A DNA stretch of 13,751 nt from Dethiosulfovibrio sp. (lineage in GTDB: Bacteria; Synergistota; Synergistia; Synergistales; Dethiosulfovibrionaceae): contig JAQUTB010000012.1 of NCBI GenBank assembly GCA_028709985.1, positions 1 to 13,751 on the forward strand, given 5' to 3'. Shown here piece by piece: positions 1-6,131 of the stretch (the first letter of the stretch is position 1; every line of letters begins with the position of its first letter). The translations under genes were made by a program, and so were the position numbers. Under the pieces are notes generated by a model. It saw only the letters and a program-made list of their open reading frames with translations. It was not told the origin of the DNA and made no database searches.

Positions 1-60
1 AAGCGTGAATATTATCAGCCACCAGTTTATCTCCGGCAGTATCTCCCCTAGGTCGCTCAT
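1..60 (-). CDS. Start of an unidentified protein, probable membrane protein (partial, runs off the left edge)
   Basis: Only the first 20 codons are present. They encode a short polar start (MSDLGEILPEIN) followed by a strongly hydrophobic stretch (WWLIIFTL) that looks like the beginning of a membrane-spanning helix. The ATG shares four bases (ATGA) with the stop of the upstream CxxCxxCC gene, and a clean GGAGG sits seven bases before it, so the start is well supported. It is the last gene of the co-directional run visible here. The product cannot be identified from 20 residues. Being translationally coupled to the previous gene suggests it is co-expressed with the flagellar operon. Confidence 0.7.
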   Translation of the reverse strand, partial: MSDLGEILPEINWWLIIFTL

Positions 61-482
61 CGCGAGTCCTCCAGGATCGATCGGATCTCTTCCTCCGTCC
101 ATAGACGGCCCTGGTCGATGCCGGGGCATCTCCTTGAGGCCCTTTTCCACTCCCCGGGGCTTTCGAGTATGTCCTCCCAAAAGGGCCAGGTCCTACATTG
201 AGAGGGTCTGACTTTGTATATAGCACAGCGAGCCGTGACCGGGTCGTAGAAGAGGCATTCGCCGTTCGGTTTTTCCCTTATGCTGGGATCGCCCCAACGG
301 TGGGTGACGTATTCCTCCCTGAAACGTTCTTTTGAGATGTTCAGGTGGTCACAGATCATCTCTTCTTCTCGTTCGGTGAAGTATATGGCTCCTGGTTCGC
401 CTCGGCAGCATCTTCCGCATCCGATGCAGGAAAAACTAAGGCCGTTGCTCCACCAGGGGGATCCTCCAAGACCGCTATTCAT
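57..482 (-). CDS. CxxCxxCC (YkgJ/UPF0153-type) zinc- or iron-chelating domain protein
   Basis: A 141-residue cytoplasmic protein with no signal peptide or membrane segment. It carries the family's defining cysteine cluster CIGCGRCC (Cys19, Cys22, Cys25, Cys26), followed by GxIYFT. Further cysteines follow at 44, 76, 86, 96 and 119, including the family-typical C-x-I-Y-x-x-R-P-x-x-C-R-x-W-P-F segment around residues 86-101. The family is thought to bind a metal or Fe-S cluster; biochemical roles are mostly unknown. To my knowledge the flagellin lysine methylase FliB of Salmonella has a related cysteine motif, but this protein is far shorter. The start codon overlaps the flgJ-like stop by eight bases, so expression is probably coupled to the rod and ring genes. 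The ribosome binding site is weak (AAGGG close to the ATG), which fits coupling. The family assignment is confident; the role is not known. Confidence 0.9.
   Translation of the reverse strand: MNSGLGGSPWWSNGLSFSCIGCGRCCRGEPGAIYFTEREEEMICDHLNISKERFREEYVTHRWGDPSIREKPNGECLFYDPVTARCAIYKVRPSQCRTWPFWEDILESPGEWKRASRRCPGIDQGRLWTEEEIRSILEDSR
68..72 (-). promoter_or_regulatory. Ribosome binding site of the partial gene at 1-60
   Basis: GGAGG on the minus strand, seven bases before the ATG at 60. It lies inside the end of the upstream gene and is the main reason to believe the truncated left-edge gene is real. Confidence 0.7.
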
Positions 483-750
483 CGCCCTTGAGGCTGTCGT
501 ATAGGACTTTCCAGAGACCGTTGCCGTCCTGACCAGCCATGGCCTCAGCGGACATCTCTATCGCAAGGTCCTCCATGGCTCCAAAGGGCCGATCCTGGTC
601 CTTACGACCTCCCATTTCCCTGGCCTGGGATGCCATTTTTTTCCACATCTGAGCCAAAAAGATAGCCTCAAAGTCGGCACAGGCTTTTTTGAGGGTTTCG
701 TTTTCCTTTGCCTTAACTAACGAAGGAGCGGGAGTCTCGGATATTCTCAT
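475..750 (-). CDS. flgJ: FlgJ-type flagellar rod-binding protein (rod-binding domain only)
   Basis: A 91-residue protein matching the N-terminal rod-binding domain of FlgJ: the helix with ACADFEAIFLAQMWKKM (residues 23-39) and a second helical half with MEDLAIEMSAEAMA. In Salmonella-type FlgJ this domain caps the growing rod in the periplasm and is fused to a C-terminal muramidase of about 150 residues that opens peptidoglycan. No muramidase domain is present here, so wall clearance must come from another enzyme. There is no signal peptide, as expected for a protein exported by the flagellar type III system. AAAGGAG lies about ten bases before the ATG. It follows flgI by 17 bases and overlaps the next gene by eight. 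Confidence 0.9.
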   Translation of the reverse strand: MRISETPAPSLVKAKENETLKKACADFEAIFLAQMWKKMASQAREMGGRKDQDRPFGAMEDLAIEMSAEAMAGQDGNGLWKVLYDSLKGDE

Positions 751-767
751 CGTTATAAAACTCCTTT

Positions 768-1877
768 CTACATTATGACAAGCTCTCCGTGGAGCGCTCC
801 CGCCCTGTCGATGGCCTGAAGTATGCCTATGACGTCTCTGGGGGTCGCACCTACCGAGTTGATGGCGTCCACAAGCTGGTCCACTGTGGCGGTAGAGTCC
901 ATCTTTATGAAAGAGCCTCTCTGTTCCTCCACGTTGACCTGGTTGTTGGCGTAGGGAGTCGTCACCCCCTGAGAGAATGGATTGGGCTGGGATACCTGGT
1001 TATCCTGGTCTATCCTGACGGTTAAGTCTCCATGAGCGACCGCAACCGAGCTTATCTGGACGTTTCCGCCCATCACGACCGTGCCGGTCCTCTCGTTGAC
1101 CACGACTCTGGCCTGTATATCAGGAGTTATCCTCATGTTTTCCATGTCAGCGATGAAAGCCGACGGGAACGACGCGTAGGATCCTGGGAGCTGGACCGCC
1201 ACCCGCCCTGCATCTAGCGGGGTCGCCACGTTGCCGAATTTACCGTTGATGGCGTCCGCCACCCTTCTTGCGGTGGTGAAGTCGGGGTTCCTGAGGAGAA
1301 GGGACATGTATCCACCGGAGCTGAACATGGTTGGGACGTCCCTTTCGACTATGGCTCCGCCCCCTATCTGGCCGACGGTGACGACGTTTTTCGCCACGCT
1401 GGACCCTCCTTTGCCGGCGGAAAATCCCCCCACCAGAACCGGGCCCTGGGCCACTGCGTAGACCGATCCGTTTGCCGCCTGAAGGGGAGTTTGGAGCAGT
1501 ACCCCACCTTGAAGGCTTTTTGCGTCACCGATGGCGCTGACCGTGACATCCACGGTCTGACCGGGCCTGACGAAGGGAGGAAGGGTTGCTGTGACCGCCA
1601 CAACCGCCACGTTTTTGCTCTTTACGTCCTTTTCGGTTAAGGTGACGCCAAAACGTCTCATGAGGTTTCTGAGGGCCTGGATAGACATGTTGGATTTATC
1701 TCCGGTTCCCTGGAGTCCCATGACTACCCCTACTCCGGAGAGCTGGTTGGACCTGACGCCGTCTATGTCAACCAGGTCTTTTATGCGGACCTGAGGGTGT
1801 ATATTGGCCCAGGCGGTCGAGGTCATTACGGCCAAAGCTACAAGCAACCTTAGCGTGATAGATAAAGTTTTAAACAT
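768..1877 (-). CDS. flgI: Flagellar P-ring protein FlgI
   Basis: 369 residues, the usual FlgI length. FlgI forms the P ring around the rod in the peptidoglycan layer, as part of the L-P bushing. A Sec signal peptide is clear: a short basic start, hydrophobic LLVALAVM and a likely cleavage after TAWA (residue 24). The mature protein begins with the family landmark RIKDLVDIDGVRSNQLSGVG and continues VMGLQGTGDK. The C terminus has the typical VDQLVDAINSVGATPRDVI, with ILQAIDRAGALHGELVIM after it. An AGGGGG ribosome binding site precedes the ATG, and the gene starts 11 bases after flgH. It needs FlgA for assembly, and flgA is two genes upstream in the same operon. Confidence 0.97.
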   Translation of the reverse strand: MFKTLSITLRLLVALAVMTSTAWANIHPQVRIKDLVDIDGVRSNQLSGVGVVMGLQGTGDKSNMSIQALRNLMRRFGVTLTEKDVKSKNVAVVAVTATLPPFVRPGQTVDVTVSAIGDAKSLQGGVLLQTPLQAANGSVYAVAQGPVLVGGFSAGKGGSSVAKNVVTVGQIGGGAIVERDVPTMFSSGGYMSLLLRNPDFTTARRVADAINGKFGNVATPLDAGRVAVQLPGSYASFPSAFIADMENMRITPDIQARVVVNERTGTVVMGGNVQISSVAVAHGDLTVRIDQDNQVSQPNPFSQGVTTPYANNQVNVEEQRGSFIKMDSTATVDQLVDAINSVGATPRDVIGILQAIDRAGALHGELVIM

Positions 1878-1888
1878 AAACTTTCCCC

Positions 1889-2461
1889 CTAGAATATAGC
1901 CTGAAGGATCTGGGTAAGGAATCCGGGCTTCTGTATTTTTGTGAGGGTTCCCTTGCCGTCCACTATGAGGTCCACGTTGGCGACTCTGCTGCTATCGATG
2001 GTGTTGTTTCCGTCCACGTCCTGGGGCCTTATGGCTCCCCTTATCCTCATGCGAAGGGTCTCTCCGTGGGTCTGGAGGTCTCTGGTTCCCTCTATTACCA
2101 GGTTGCCGTTTGGCAAAATCTCCGTGACCATGCAGGTTATCTGGGCCTTGGTGGAATAGCTTCTGCTGGATTTTCCGTCCCCGGTTGAGGAGGTCGTGGA
2201 GGACAGCCCCAGTCCACGAATAAAGTCCAAAAGGCCCGTTCCCTCGGAGACGGTGGCGCTGCCGTCTTTGGTCGTCTCCGTCTTGGCCTCGTCTTTGGTG
2301 GTGGTCTTCTCGTCCACCTTCACCGTGACGATATCCCCGATTCTGGTGGGCCTCTCATCACCTATGTAGTTGGTGCCGTCCTGCCAGAGAGACTGAGCCC
2401 ATAGATGAGTGGTCCAGAGGCTCAGGAGAATGACTGACGTGATTATCGTTTTTTTATTCAT
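1889..2461 (-). CDS. flgH: Flagellar L-ring protein FlgH, without a lipobox
   Basis: 190 residues with FlgH features: LWQDGTNYIGDERPTRIGDIVTV near the mature N terminus, the Ser/Thr/Lys-rich stretch after it, AQITCMVTEILPNGNLVIEG, and a C terminus with GAIRPQDVDGNNTIDSSRVA. FlgH forms the L ring in the outer membrane and is usually an acylated lipoprotein. Here the signal peptide (MNKKTIITSVILLSLWTTHLWA, probable cleavage at about residue 22) lacks the expected LxxC lipobox; the only cysteine is in the middle of the protein. The protein is also some 30 residues shorter than enterobacterial FlgH, the loss being at the N terminus. The ATG overlaps the flgA stop by eight bases, and GGAGG lies nine bases before it. 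The family assignment is firm. Confidence 0.94.
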   Translation of the reverse strand: MNKKTIITSVILLSLWTTHLWAQSLWQDGTNYIGDERPTRIGDIVTVKVDEKTTTKDEAKTETTKDGSATVSEGTGLLDFIRGLGLSSTTSSTGDGKSSRSYSTKAQITCMVTEILPNGNLVIEGTRDLQTHGETLRMRIRGAIRPQDVDGNNTIDSSRVANVDLIVDGKGTLTKIQKPGFLTQILQAIF

Positions 2462-3350
2462 CTGAGGTAACCTCCACTGTGTCCGGACCGGTGACGATCC
2501 CGGATATGATAGATCTGGTCCTCTGGTTTCTGACCTTGACGACGTCCCCGATAGAGCCGCTTTCCATGGCTCTGCCTGGCGCTGTGACGGTTAAGGAGCC
2601 CTTTTTATGGACTATCCTCACAGGAGAGCCGGATTTTACGACAGCTACGTCATCGGTGGTCCTGGCTGTGAAGGGCTCTCCCTTGGCCGTGTCTCTGGTG
2701 GCCTCCATCCCGACCAGGACCTTTGGGTCGGAGTAGTAACGCCTGTTTCTCTGATATTCGATTGTGCTTATCGCCAGGTCCGATGGGCCTATGGTGGCCC
2801 CTCTCCTGACCGGCCTGTAGGCCACCACCGCCGGGATCAGCCATTTTAGACGAACCGGCAAAAACTGATCCCCCTGGGAGGTCCTGAATTTGAGGTTTAA
2901 CGAGGGGGAACCTGGGAAAATACCGTCCAGATCGATTAGGTCGTCGTGGGATGGGATAGGCCTGTCCGCCACGATTTCAACCGTCCCAGACCACCCAGCG
3001 GACCTCCTGATGGTCTTTTCTAGAGGGGTTTCCCCTCTGAAGTACACCGAGTCGGCCATGGTCAACTTTAAAGTTATACCACCTATACCGTTTGCGGCCA
3101 AAGCTGAGACGACGTCTTCCGGCGTTATGATACCTCCATCAGTTGTAACCTCGGACTGAGAGGCCGCCACCATGAGATCCGGCTGGTCACAGGCTATTTC
3201 AGCCAGGTCCTGGAGCCTGATAACCCCTGAGGTCACGATCTGTTCGTTTCTAACCTTTATGGAAAGGTCCGCTCCTTGAGATGTCGAGGTTAAAAGTAAA
3301 AACAGTATCCCAACCGTCAAGGGTATTATACGACGATGGCGGGTCCTCAT
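2454..3350 (-). CDS. flgA: Flagellar P-ring assembly chaperone FlgA
   Basis: 298 residues from the chosen ATG. FlgA is a periplasmic chaperone needed for polymerizing FlgI. The N terminus is a Sec signal peptide (basic MRTRHRR, hydrophobic PLTVGILFLLLTS, cleavage near SQGA). The middle is poorly conserved. The last 120 or so residues form the SAF/FlgA-C domain: PVRRGATIGPSDLAISTIEY, VLVGMEATRDTAKGEPF, GSPVRIVHKKGSLTVTAPGRA, and GSIGDVVKVRNQRTRSIISG. An in-frame GTG at 3377 would add nine residues before the basic region. I prefer the ATG at 3350 because AGGCGG sits six bases upstream and the signal peptide is then of normal form. That start lies in the loop of a strong hairpin (3338-3361). 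The gene overlaps flgH by eight bases. Confidence 0.93.
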   Translation of the reverse strand: MRTRHRRIIPLTVGILFLLLTSTSQGADLSIKVRNEQIVTSGVIRLQDLAEIACDQPDLMVAASQSEVTTDGGIITPEDVVSALAANGIGGITLKLTMADSVYFRGETPLEKTIRRSAGWSGTVEIVADRPIPSHDDLIDLDGIFPGSPSLNLKFRTSQGDQFLPVRLKWLIPAVVAYRPVRRGATIGPSDLAISTIEYQRNRRYYSDPKVLVGMEATRDTAKGEPFTARTTDDVAVVKSGSPVRIVHKKGSLTVTAPGRAMESGSIGDVVKVRNQRTRSIISGIVTGPDTVEVTSDE

Positions 3351-3361
3351 GGGGACCCGCC
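3338..3361 (-). repeat. Perfect 9-bp inverted repeat (hairpin) with the flgA start codon in the loop
   Basis: Arms GGCGGGTCC (3338-3346) and GGACCCGCC (3353-3361) are perfectly complementary and flank a six-base loop, which reads CCATGA in the mRNA. The loop contains the preferred flgA ATG (3350-3348), and the 5' arm covers its probable ribosome binding site. Outside the stem, CGAT and ATCG could add four more pairs across a four-base bulge. No U-run follows, so it is not a standard terminator. The sequence is directly visible; a regulatory role is inference. Confidence 0.7.
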
Positions 3362-3362
3362 T
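3357..3362 (-). promoter_or_regulatory. Probable flgA ribosome binding site, within a hairpin arm
   Basis: AGGCGG on the minus strand, six bases before the ATG at 3350. Five of its six bases belong to the 5' arm of the hairpin at 3338-3361, so it would be masked when the hairpin forms. If flgA instead begins at the GTG at 3377, this is simply coding sequence. Confidence 0.45.
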
Positions 3363-3392
3363 GGCATCGAAAATCACCGATAATACCCCGAA

Positions 3393-4181
3393 TCAGCGTT
3401 TGAGGGAGTTGGCCAGTTCAAGAAATCTGTCGGCGGTCTGGATGGTCTTGGAGTTCGCCTCGTAGGCCCTCTGCGCGACTATGAGGTTGACCATTTCCTC
3501 GACTACCTGTACGTTGGATCTCTCAAGTATGCCCTGCTCCAGCGTGGGGAAGCCGTCGTCCCCTGGGTTGCCTATCTGAGGGGCTCCACTTGCCTCGGTC
3601 TCTCTGAATAGGTTTCGACCTATGGCTCTGAGTCCGGCCGGGTTGACAAATCGCACTATCTCTATTTGACCAACTTCCTGGTTTGCCTCGTCTCCGGGCT
3701 GTTTGACGAACACCTGTCCCGTGGAGCTTACGGTGATATCGGTGGCGTCCTCCGGTATGACTATGGCGGGCTCGAGAAGGTAGCCGTCGGAGGTAACTAT
3801 TTGGCCGTCCCCGTCCTTACGCCACTCTCCGTTTGCGGAGTAGGCTATCTCTCCGTTTGGGGTGATGACCTGGAAGTAGGCGTTCCCCTCTATGGCTATG
3901 TCCAGAGGGTTGTCGGTAACCTCAAAGTTTCCGGGGGTGACTATCCTGGTGGTTCCGGTGACTCTTGCTCCGAGTCCAACCTGAATTCCGGTGGGGACGG
4001 TGGTTCCTCCCTCTACGGGAGCCCCTGGCTCGCGGTTTATCTGGTAGAGCAGGTCGGCGAAGTTGGTCTTTACCTTTTTGAAACCCACGGTGTTGACGTT
4101 TGCCAGGTTGTTGGACGTTACGTCCAGGTTTGTCTGCTGGGCGATCATTCCTGTGGCTCCACTCCAAAGGGATCTTATCAT
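3393..4181 (-). CDS. flgG: Flagellar distal rod protein FlgG
   Basis: 262 residues, the normal FlgG length. FlgG polymerizes into the distal rod, exported through the flagellar type III apparatus, so no signal peptide is expected or seen. The N-terminal helix carries the rod/hook signature [13 protein letters not shown] (24-36). It is followed by the FlgG-specific stretch [16 protein letters not shown] (44-59) and [12 protein letters not shown], which separates it from FlgF. Then come [16 protein letters not shown] (90-105) and the C-terminal coiled-coil region with [20 protein letters not shown] (219-238), which pairs with the N-terminal helix. AAGGAGG precedes the ATG. It lies 12 bases after flgF. 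The pair corresponds to FlhO-FlhP next to mbl in Bacillus. Confidence 0.97.
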   Translation of the reverse strand: MIRSLWSGATGMIAQQTNLDVTSNNLANVNTVGFKKVKTNFADLLYQINREPGAPVEGGTTVPTGIQVGLGARVTGTTRIVTPGNFEVTDNPLDIAIEGNAYFQVITPNGEIAYSANGEWRKDGDGQIVTSDGYLLEPAIVIPEDATDITVSSTGQVFVKQPGDEANQEVGQIEIVRFVNPAGLRAIGRNLFRETEASGAPQIGNPGDDGFPTLEQGILERSNVQVVEEMVNLIVAQRAYEANSKTIQTADRFLELANSLKR

Positions 4182-4193
4182 CTTTATTCCTCC

Positions 4194-4982
4194 TTACGCT
4201 TTTCCAAGTGAGGCTATCAGTCGACCGGTCATGTCGTCGGAGGTCTGAACACCTTTGGAGGCGGCCTCGTAGGATCTTTGGGCCTCTATCATTCGGACCA
4301 TCTCCTCCACAACGCTGACGTTGGATCTCTCCAACACGCCCACGGTGACCTGGGGATTTTCCTGAGGTATTGGCCCGCCGGAGTCGTCTGTCTCAACAAG
4401 GAGGTTCTTTCCTGCCTGCCTGAGGTAGGTTGGGGTCTCGAACTGGACGAGCTGTATCTGTCCCACTGCCTCTCCGTCGGCTATGACCTGTCCGTCGTCG
4501 GAGAAGGCAACAGATGCGGCCTCACCGACCTCTATGGGACCGCCTTCCCCTACCAGGAGATGTCCATCTGGGGTGACGATCTGGCCGTCCTGGTTCAGGA
4601 CGAAATGTCCCGCCCTGGTGTAGAACTGGTTGCCCTCTCCGTCCATGACCACGAAAAAGCTGTTTACGTCCTCAAGGGCTAAGTCTAGAGGCCCGTCGGT
4701 TACCTGCATATTTCCAGCCTCGGTGGACATGTAGGTCTCGGAGAGCACCTGATTCATGGAGGCCACGCCGATAGGGTGGCTCCTCCAGGGCCATGGCGGA
4801 ATCTCTCCTTGGCTTTTTGCCGGGTCTATCCTCTCCATGAGAACCTCAGGAAATGATTTAGCTATGGCTTTTCTACCTCTGAAACCAGCGGTATCGACGT
4901 TGGCCAGGTTATTGGCCGCTGCGTCCAGCGAGGTCTGCTGGACCATCATGGCCGATACTCCGGCGTATATTCCCTTATGCAA
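4194..4982 (-). CDS. flgF: Flagellar rod protein FlgF (FlgG paralogue, FlhO-like)
   Basis: 262 residues and a paralogue of the FlgG next door: NNLANVDTAGFRGRK (24-38), DGPLDLALEDVNSFFVV (96-112), and a C-terminal LERSNVSVVEEMVRMIEAQR helix. It lacks the FlgG-specific insertion, so it is best called FlgF, a rod subunit (FlhO in Bacillus). The start is a TTG: the family begins M-x-K/R-G-(I/L)-Y, and here TTG-CAT-AAG gives MHKGIY with AAGGGGG seven bases upstream. No suitable ATG or GTG is nearby. It starts 12 bases after the mreB stop. The FlgF versus second FlgG label is the only uncertainty. Confidence 0.93.
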   Translation of the reverse strand: MHKGIYAGVSAMMVQQTSLDAAANNLANVDTAGFRGRKAIAKSFPEVLMERIDPAKSQGEIPPWPWRSHPIGVASMNQVLSETYMSTEAGNMQVTDGPLDLALEDVNSFFVVMDGEGNQFYTRAGHFVLNQDGQIVTPDGHLLVGEGGPIEVGEAASVAFSDDGQVIADGEAVGQIQLVQFETPTYLRQAGKNLLVETDDSGGPIPQENPQVTVGVLERSNVSVVEEMVRMIEAQRSYEAASKGVQTSDDMTGRLIASLGKA

Positions 4983-4989
4983 AGCTATG

Positions 4990-4996
4990 CCCCCTT
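4990..4996 (-). promoter_or_regulatory. Ribosome binding site fixing the TTG start of flgF
   Basis: AAGGGGG on the minus strand, overlapping the mreB stop codon TAA and seven bases before the TTG at 4982. It supports the unusual TTG initiation. Confidence 0.7.
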
Positions 4997-6047
4997 ACCA
5001 GCGGCGACGTCGACCCCTTCTGGCGGAAAAAAGTATGCCGCCCTTGCCGGAGTCTAGAAGCCGATTTATGTTGGCGAGAGCTATGCCGGTTCCCAGTGCC
5101 ACAGATTCGGTGGGCTGGTCGGCGGCAAAGCACCTTATGCCGGTCTGTCTGGAGATGAGTTCAGGCAGTCCTCTCAGGAGGGATCCTCCTCCTGTTAAGA
5201 CCACCCCTCCGTCTATTATATCGGCTGAAAGCTCCGGTGGCGTGAGCTCTAAAACGTTTCTGACACCGTCGACTATGGACTGGACCCTCTCTCCTATTGC
5301 GGAACATACGCTTCTGCTGCTGACGTCTATCTGGCGAGGGAGACCCTGGACTAGGTCACGACCTTTAAGGGTCATCTCCATCTCCTCTCCGTCAGGGAGG
5401 CAGGTCCCTATCATTATTTTAAGGTTTTCCGCCATCTGCTCCCCTATGGCCAGGTTGTACTGTCTGCGAAGGTATCTCATGATACACTCGTCAAACTTGT
5501 CGCCACCGATTCTGAGGGACTTGGAGACCACTATTCCACCTAGAGATATGACCGCTATATCGGTGGTTCCGCCGCCTATGTCGACGACCATTTTGCCCCT
5601 CGGCTCTTCTACGTTGAGGTTGGCCCCTATGGCTGCTGCCATAGGTTCCTCTATCAGATAGGCTTCCTTGGCCCCAACCTCAACGGCGGCCTCAAGGACG
5701 GCCCGCCTCTCCACGTCGGTGGCACCGGAGGGGACGCATATCATAACCCTATTTCTGAAAAACCGCCTGAAGCCGGTGTTGACCCGCCTCATGAAGTAAC
5801 GGAGCATCGTCTCGGTCATGGTGTAGTCCGCTATGACCCCGTCCCGGAGGGGACGGACGGAGACGACGTTGCCTGGGGTCCTTCCTACCATGTTTTTGGC
5901 CTCGTAACCTACCGCCAGTATTTTGCCGCTTTCCTGATCCACGGCAACCACAGAAGGCTCACGAAGCACCACTCCTCGACCCTTTACGTATATGAGGACC
6001 GTGGCGGTCCCCAGATCTATTCCAATGTCGTTCCCAAAACCAAACAC
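4995..6047 (-). CDS. mreB: Rod-shape actin homologue MreB (Mbl-type)
   Basis: 350 residues from a GTG start; E. coli MreB has 347. MreB forms membrane-bound ATP-dependent filaments that guide lateral wall synthesis. Visible actin-fold motifs are phosphate-1 DIGIDLGTA (7-15), EEPMAAAIG (133-141), phosphate-2 DIGGGTTD (156-163) and the adenosine motif LTGGGSLLRG (284-293). The GTG at 6047 was chosen because FGFGND-IGIDLGTA matches family N termini and AGGAGGAG lies eight bases upstream; a longer frame to 6191 would run into truA. Unusually, where E. coli ends GGDLFSEE, this protein has GGILFS followed by ARRGRRRRW, a basic tail. Position directly before flgF-flgG mirrors mbl-flhO-flhP of Bacillus, so it may be the Mbl-type paralogue rather than the mreBCD copy; no mreC or mreD is present here. 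Confidence 0.95.
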   Translation of the reverse strand: MFGFGNDIGIDLGTATVLIYVKGRGVVLREPSVVAVDQESGKILAVGYEAKNMVGRTPGNVVSVRPLRDGVIADYTMTETMLRYFMRRVNTGFRRFFRNRVMICVPSGATDVERRAVLEAAVEVGAKEAYLIEEPMAAAIGANLNVEEPRGKMVVDIGGGTTDIAVISLGGIVVSKSLRIGGDKFDECIMRYLRRQYNLAIGEQMAENLKIMIGTCLPDGEEMEMTLKGRDLVQGLPRQIDVSSRSVCSAIGERVQSIVDGVRNVLELTPPELSADIIDGGVVLTGGGSLLRGLPELISRQTGIRCFAADQPTESVALGTGIALANINRLLDSGKGGILFSARRGRRRRW

Positions 6048-6055
6048 CTGGCGAT

Positions 6056-6063
6056 CTCCTCCT
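6056..6063 (-). promoter_or_regulatory. Ribosome binding site fixing the GTG start of mreB
   Basis: AGGAGGAG on the minus strand, eight bases before the GTG at 6047. It decides against the upstream in-frame extension. Confidence 0.8.
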
Positions 6064-6099
6064 AAGTTGCAACCTTTGTCCTTAGTCTCTCTAACACCC

Positions 6100-6122
6100 A
6101 CGATTTTACCGTTAAAAATCGT
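6100..6122 (-). repeat. 8-bp inverted repeat across the truA stop codon
   Basis: ACGATTTT (6100-6107) and AAAATCGT (6115-6122) are perfectly complementary around a seven-base loop that contains the truA stop. The stem is AT-rich and is not followed by a U-run on either strand, so it would be a poor intrinsic terminator. It overlaps the candidate -10 element. Confidence 0.5.
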
Positions 6123-6131
6123 CGTAGCCAA
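6103..6131 (-). promoter_or_regulatory. Candidate sigma-70-type promoter for mreB and the flagellar genes
   Basis: On the minus strand TTGGCT (6131-6126) is followed after 17 bases by TAAAAT (6108-6103). These match the -35 and -10 consensus at four and five of six positions with ideal spacing. It lies over the end of truA and would start transcripts roughly 50 bases before the mreB GTG. No sigma-28-type motif was seen here. It is a by-eye call and could be chance, but it stands at the boundary between the housekeeping and shape/flagellar blocks, where a separate promoter is expected. Confidence 0.35.

Noticed and set aside
3325..3330. Perfect TATAAT on the minus strand within flgA
   Set aside because: No acceptable -35 element 16-18 bases upstream, and it lies in the signal-peptide coding region.
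4756..5661. A 301-codon plus-strand reading frame opposite mreB and flgF
   Set aside because: It is antisense to two firmly identified genes, has no recognizable protein features, and similar long antisense frames occur opposite rpoA (9547-10293).
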